This document shows, one piece after another, positions 6,516-6,667 of a stretch of DNA of 6,667 bases. The stretch's first letter is position 1, and each line of letters starts with the position of its first letter. Below the pieces are notes generated by a model that was given only the letters and a program-made list of their open reading frames with translations, was not told the origin of the DNA and ran no database searches. The stretch comes from Pseudomonadota bacterium. Lineage in GTDB: Bacteria > Pseudomonadota > Alphaproteobacteria > Rhizobiales > Rhizobiaceae. The translations under genes were made by a program, and so were the position numbers. The stretch spans positions 1-6,667 of the forward strand of contig QGUU01000139.1 in the NCBI GenBank assembly GCA_003242525.1. The letters are read 5' to 3'.

Positions 6516-6667
6516 GGTAAAGCCTTCGGCATTCCTTATCAGCGCGCCGAAAGACCATGGATCACAGGCACTGACAATCGCGAAAATCTGTAGCGAACAT
6601 CATCCGCATTCATGGCTGACGGAGTCGGCAAAGCGCCGAAGGGTGGGTTGACGGAGCGGCATAGCGC

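Noticed and set aside
6516..6667. Right-edge open frames: minus strand open from the edge to a stop at 6539, and plus strand ATG at 6612 open to the edge
   Set aside because: The minus frame gives 42 residues and the plus frame about 18, neither recognisable; the ATG at 6612 has no ribosome site. This 152-base stretch could hold the end or start of a neighbour, but nothing supports a call.

Overview
The window is GC-rich DNA (roughly 60% by eye) and looks like a chromosomal, mostly housekeeping segment of an alphaproteobacterium. Rhizobiales (Mesorhizobium/Nitratireductor-like Phyllobacteriaceae) is my best guess. It rests on the style of CarA and the GatB/YqeY protein, on carA standing apart from carB, and on the glycine-rich YpfJ-type metallopeptidase. 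No RNA gene, IS element, integrase, CRISPR array or phage gene is visible, and I found no undescribed multi-gene system.

Layout. Bases 1-920 (+) encode nearly all of a membrane-anchored neutral zinc metallopeptidase; only its first few codons lie off the left edge. A good -10/-35 pair (988-1016) precedes a complete TetA-like (TCR/Tet) MFS drug exporter (1060-2331, +). A 126-base gap with a small perfect inverted repeat leads to a 121-residue secreted protein of unknown function (2458-2823, +). This converges on carA (2845-4038, -), the glutaminase subunit of carbamoyl-phosphate synthetase. Upstream of carA is a compact control region: a sigma70-type promoter, an inverted repeat over each of its -35 and -10 elements, and a terminator-like hairpin in the predicted leader RNA. 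Beyond it is a 147-residue SRPBCC/AHSA1-type protein (4248-4691, -). Divergent from that is a GatB/YqeY-domain protein (4857-5306, +), which converges on a second MFS exporter of the AraJ-like DHA1 type (5329-6515, -). That exporter is broken by one frameshift near base 6075. The last 152 bases hold nothing I can identify.

Functionally the genes are mostly independent: pyrimidine/arginine precursor synthesis (carA), a tRNA-amidotransferase-related protein, two proton-driven exporters, one of them apparently disrupted, a zinc peptidase, and two small proteins without a clear role. The parts most worth a second look are the carA leader, which could carry both operator and attenuation control, and the frameshifted exporter, whose shift point formally fits a -1 slippery heptamer but is more simply a one-base deletion or sequencing error.
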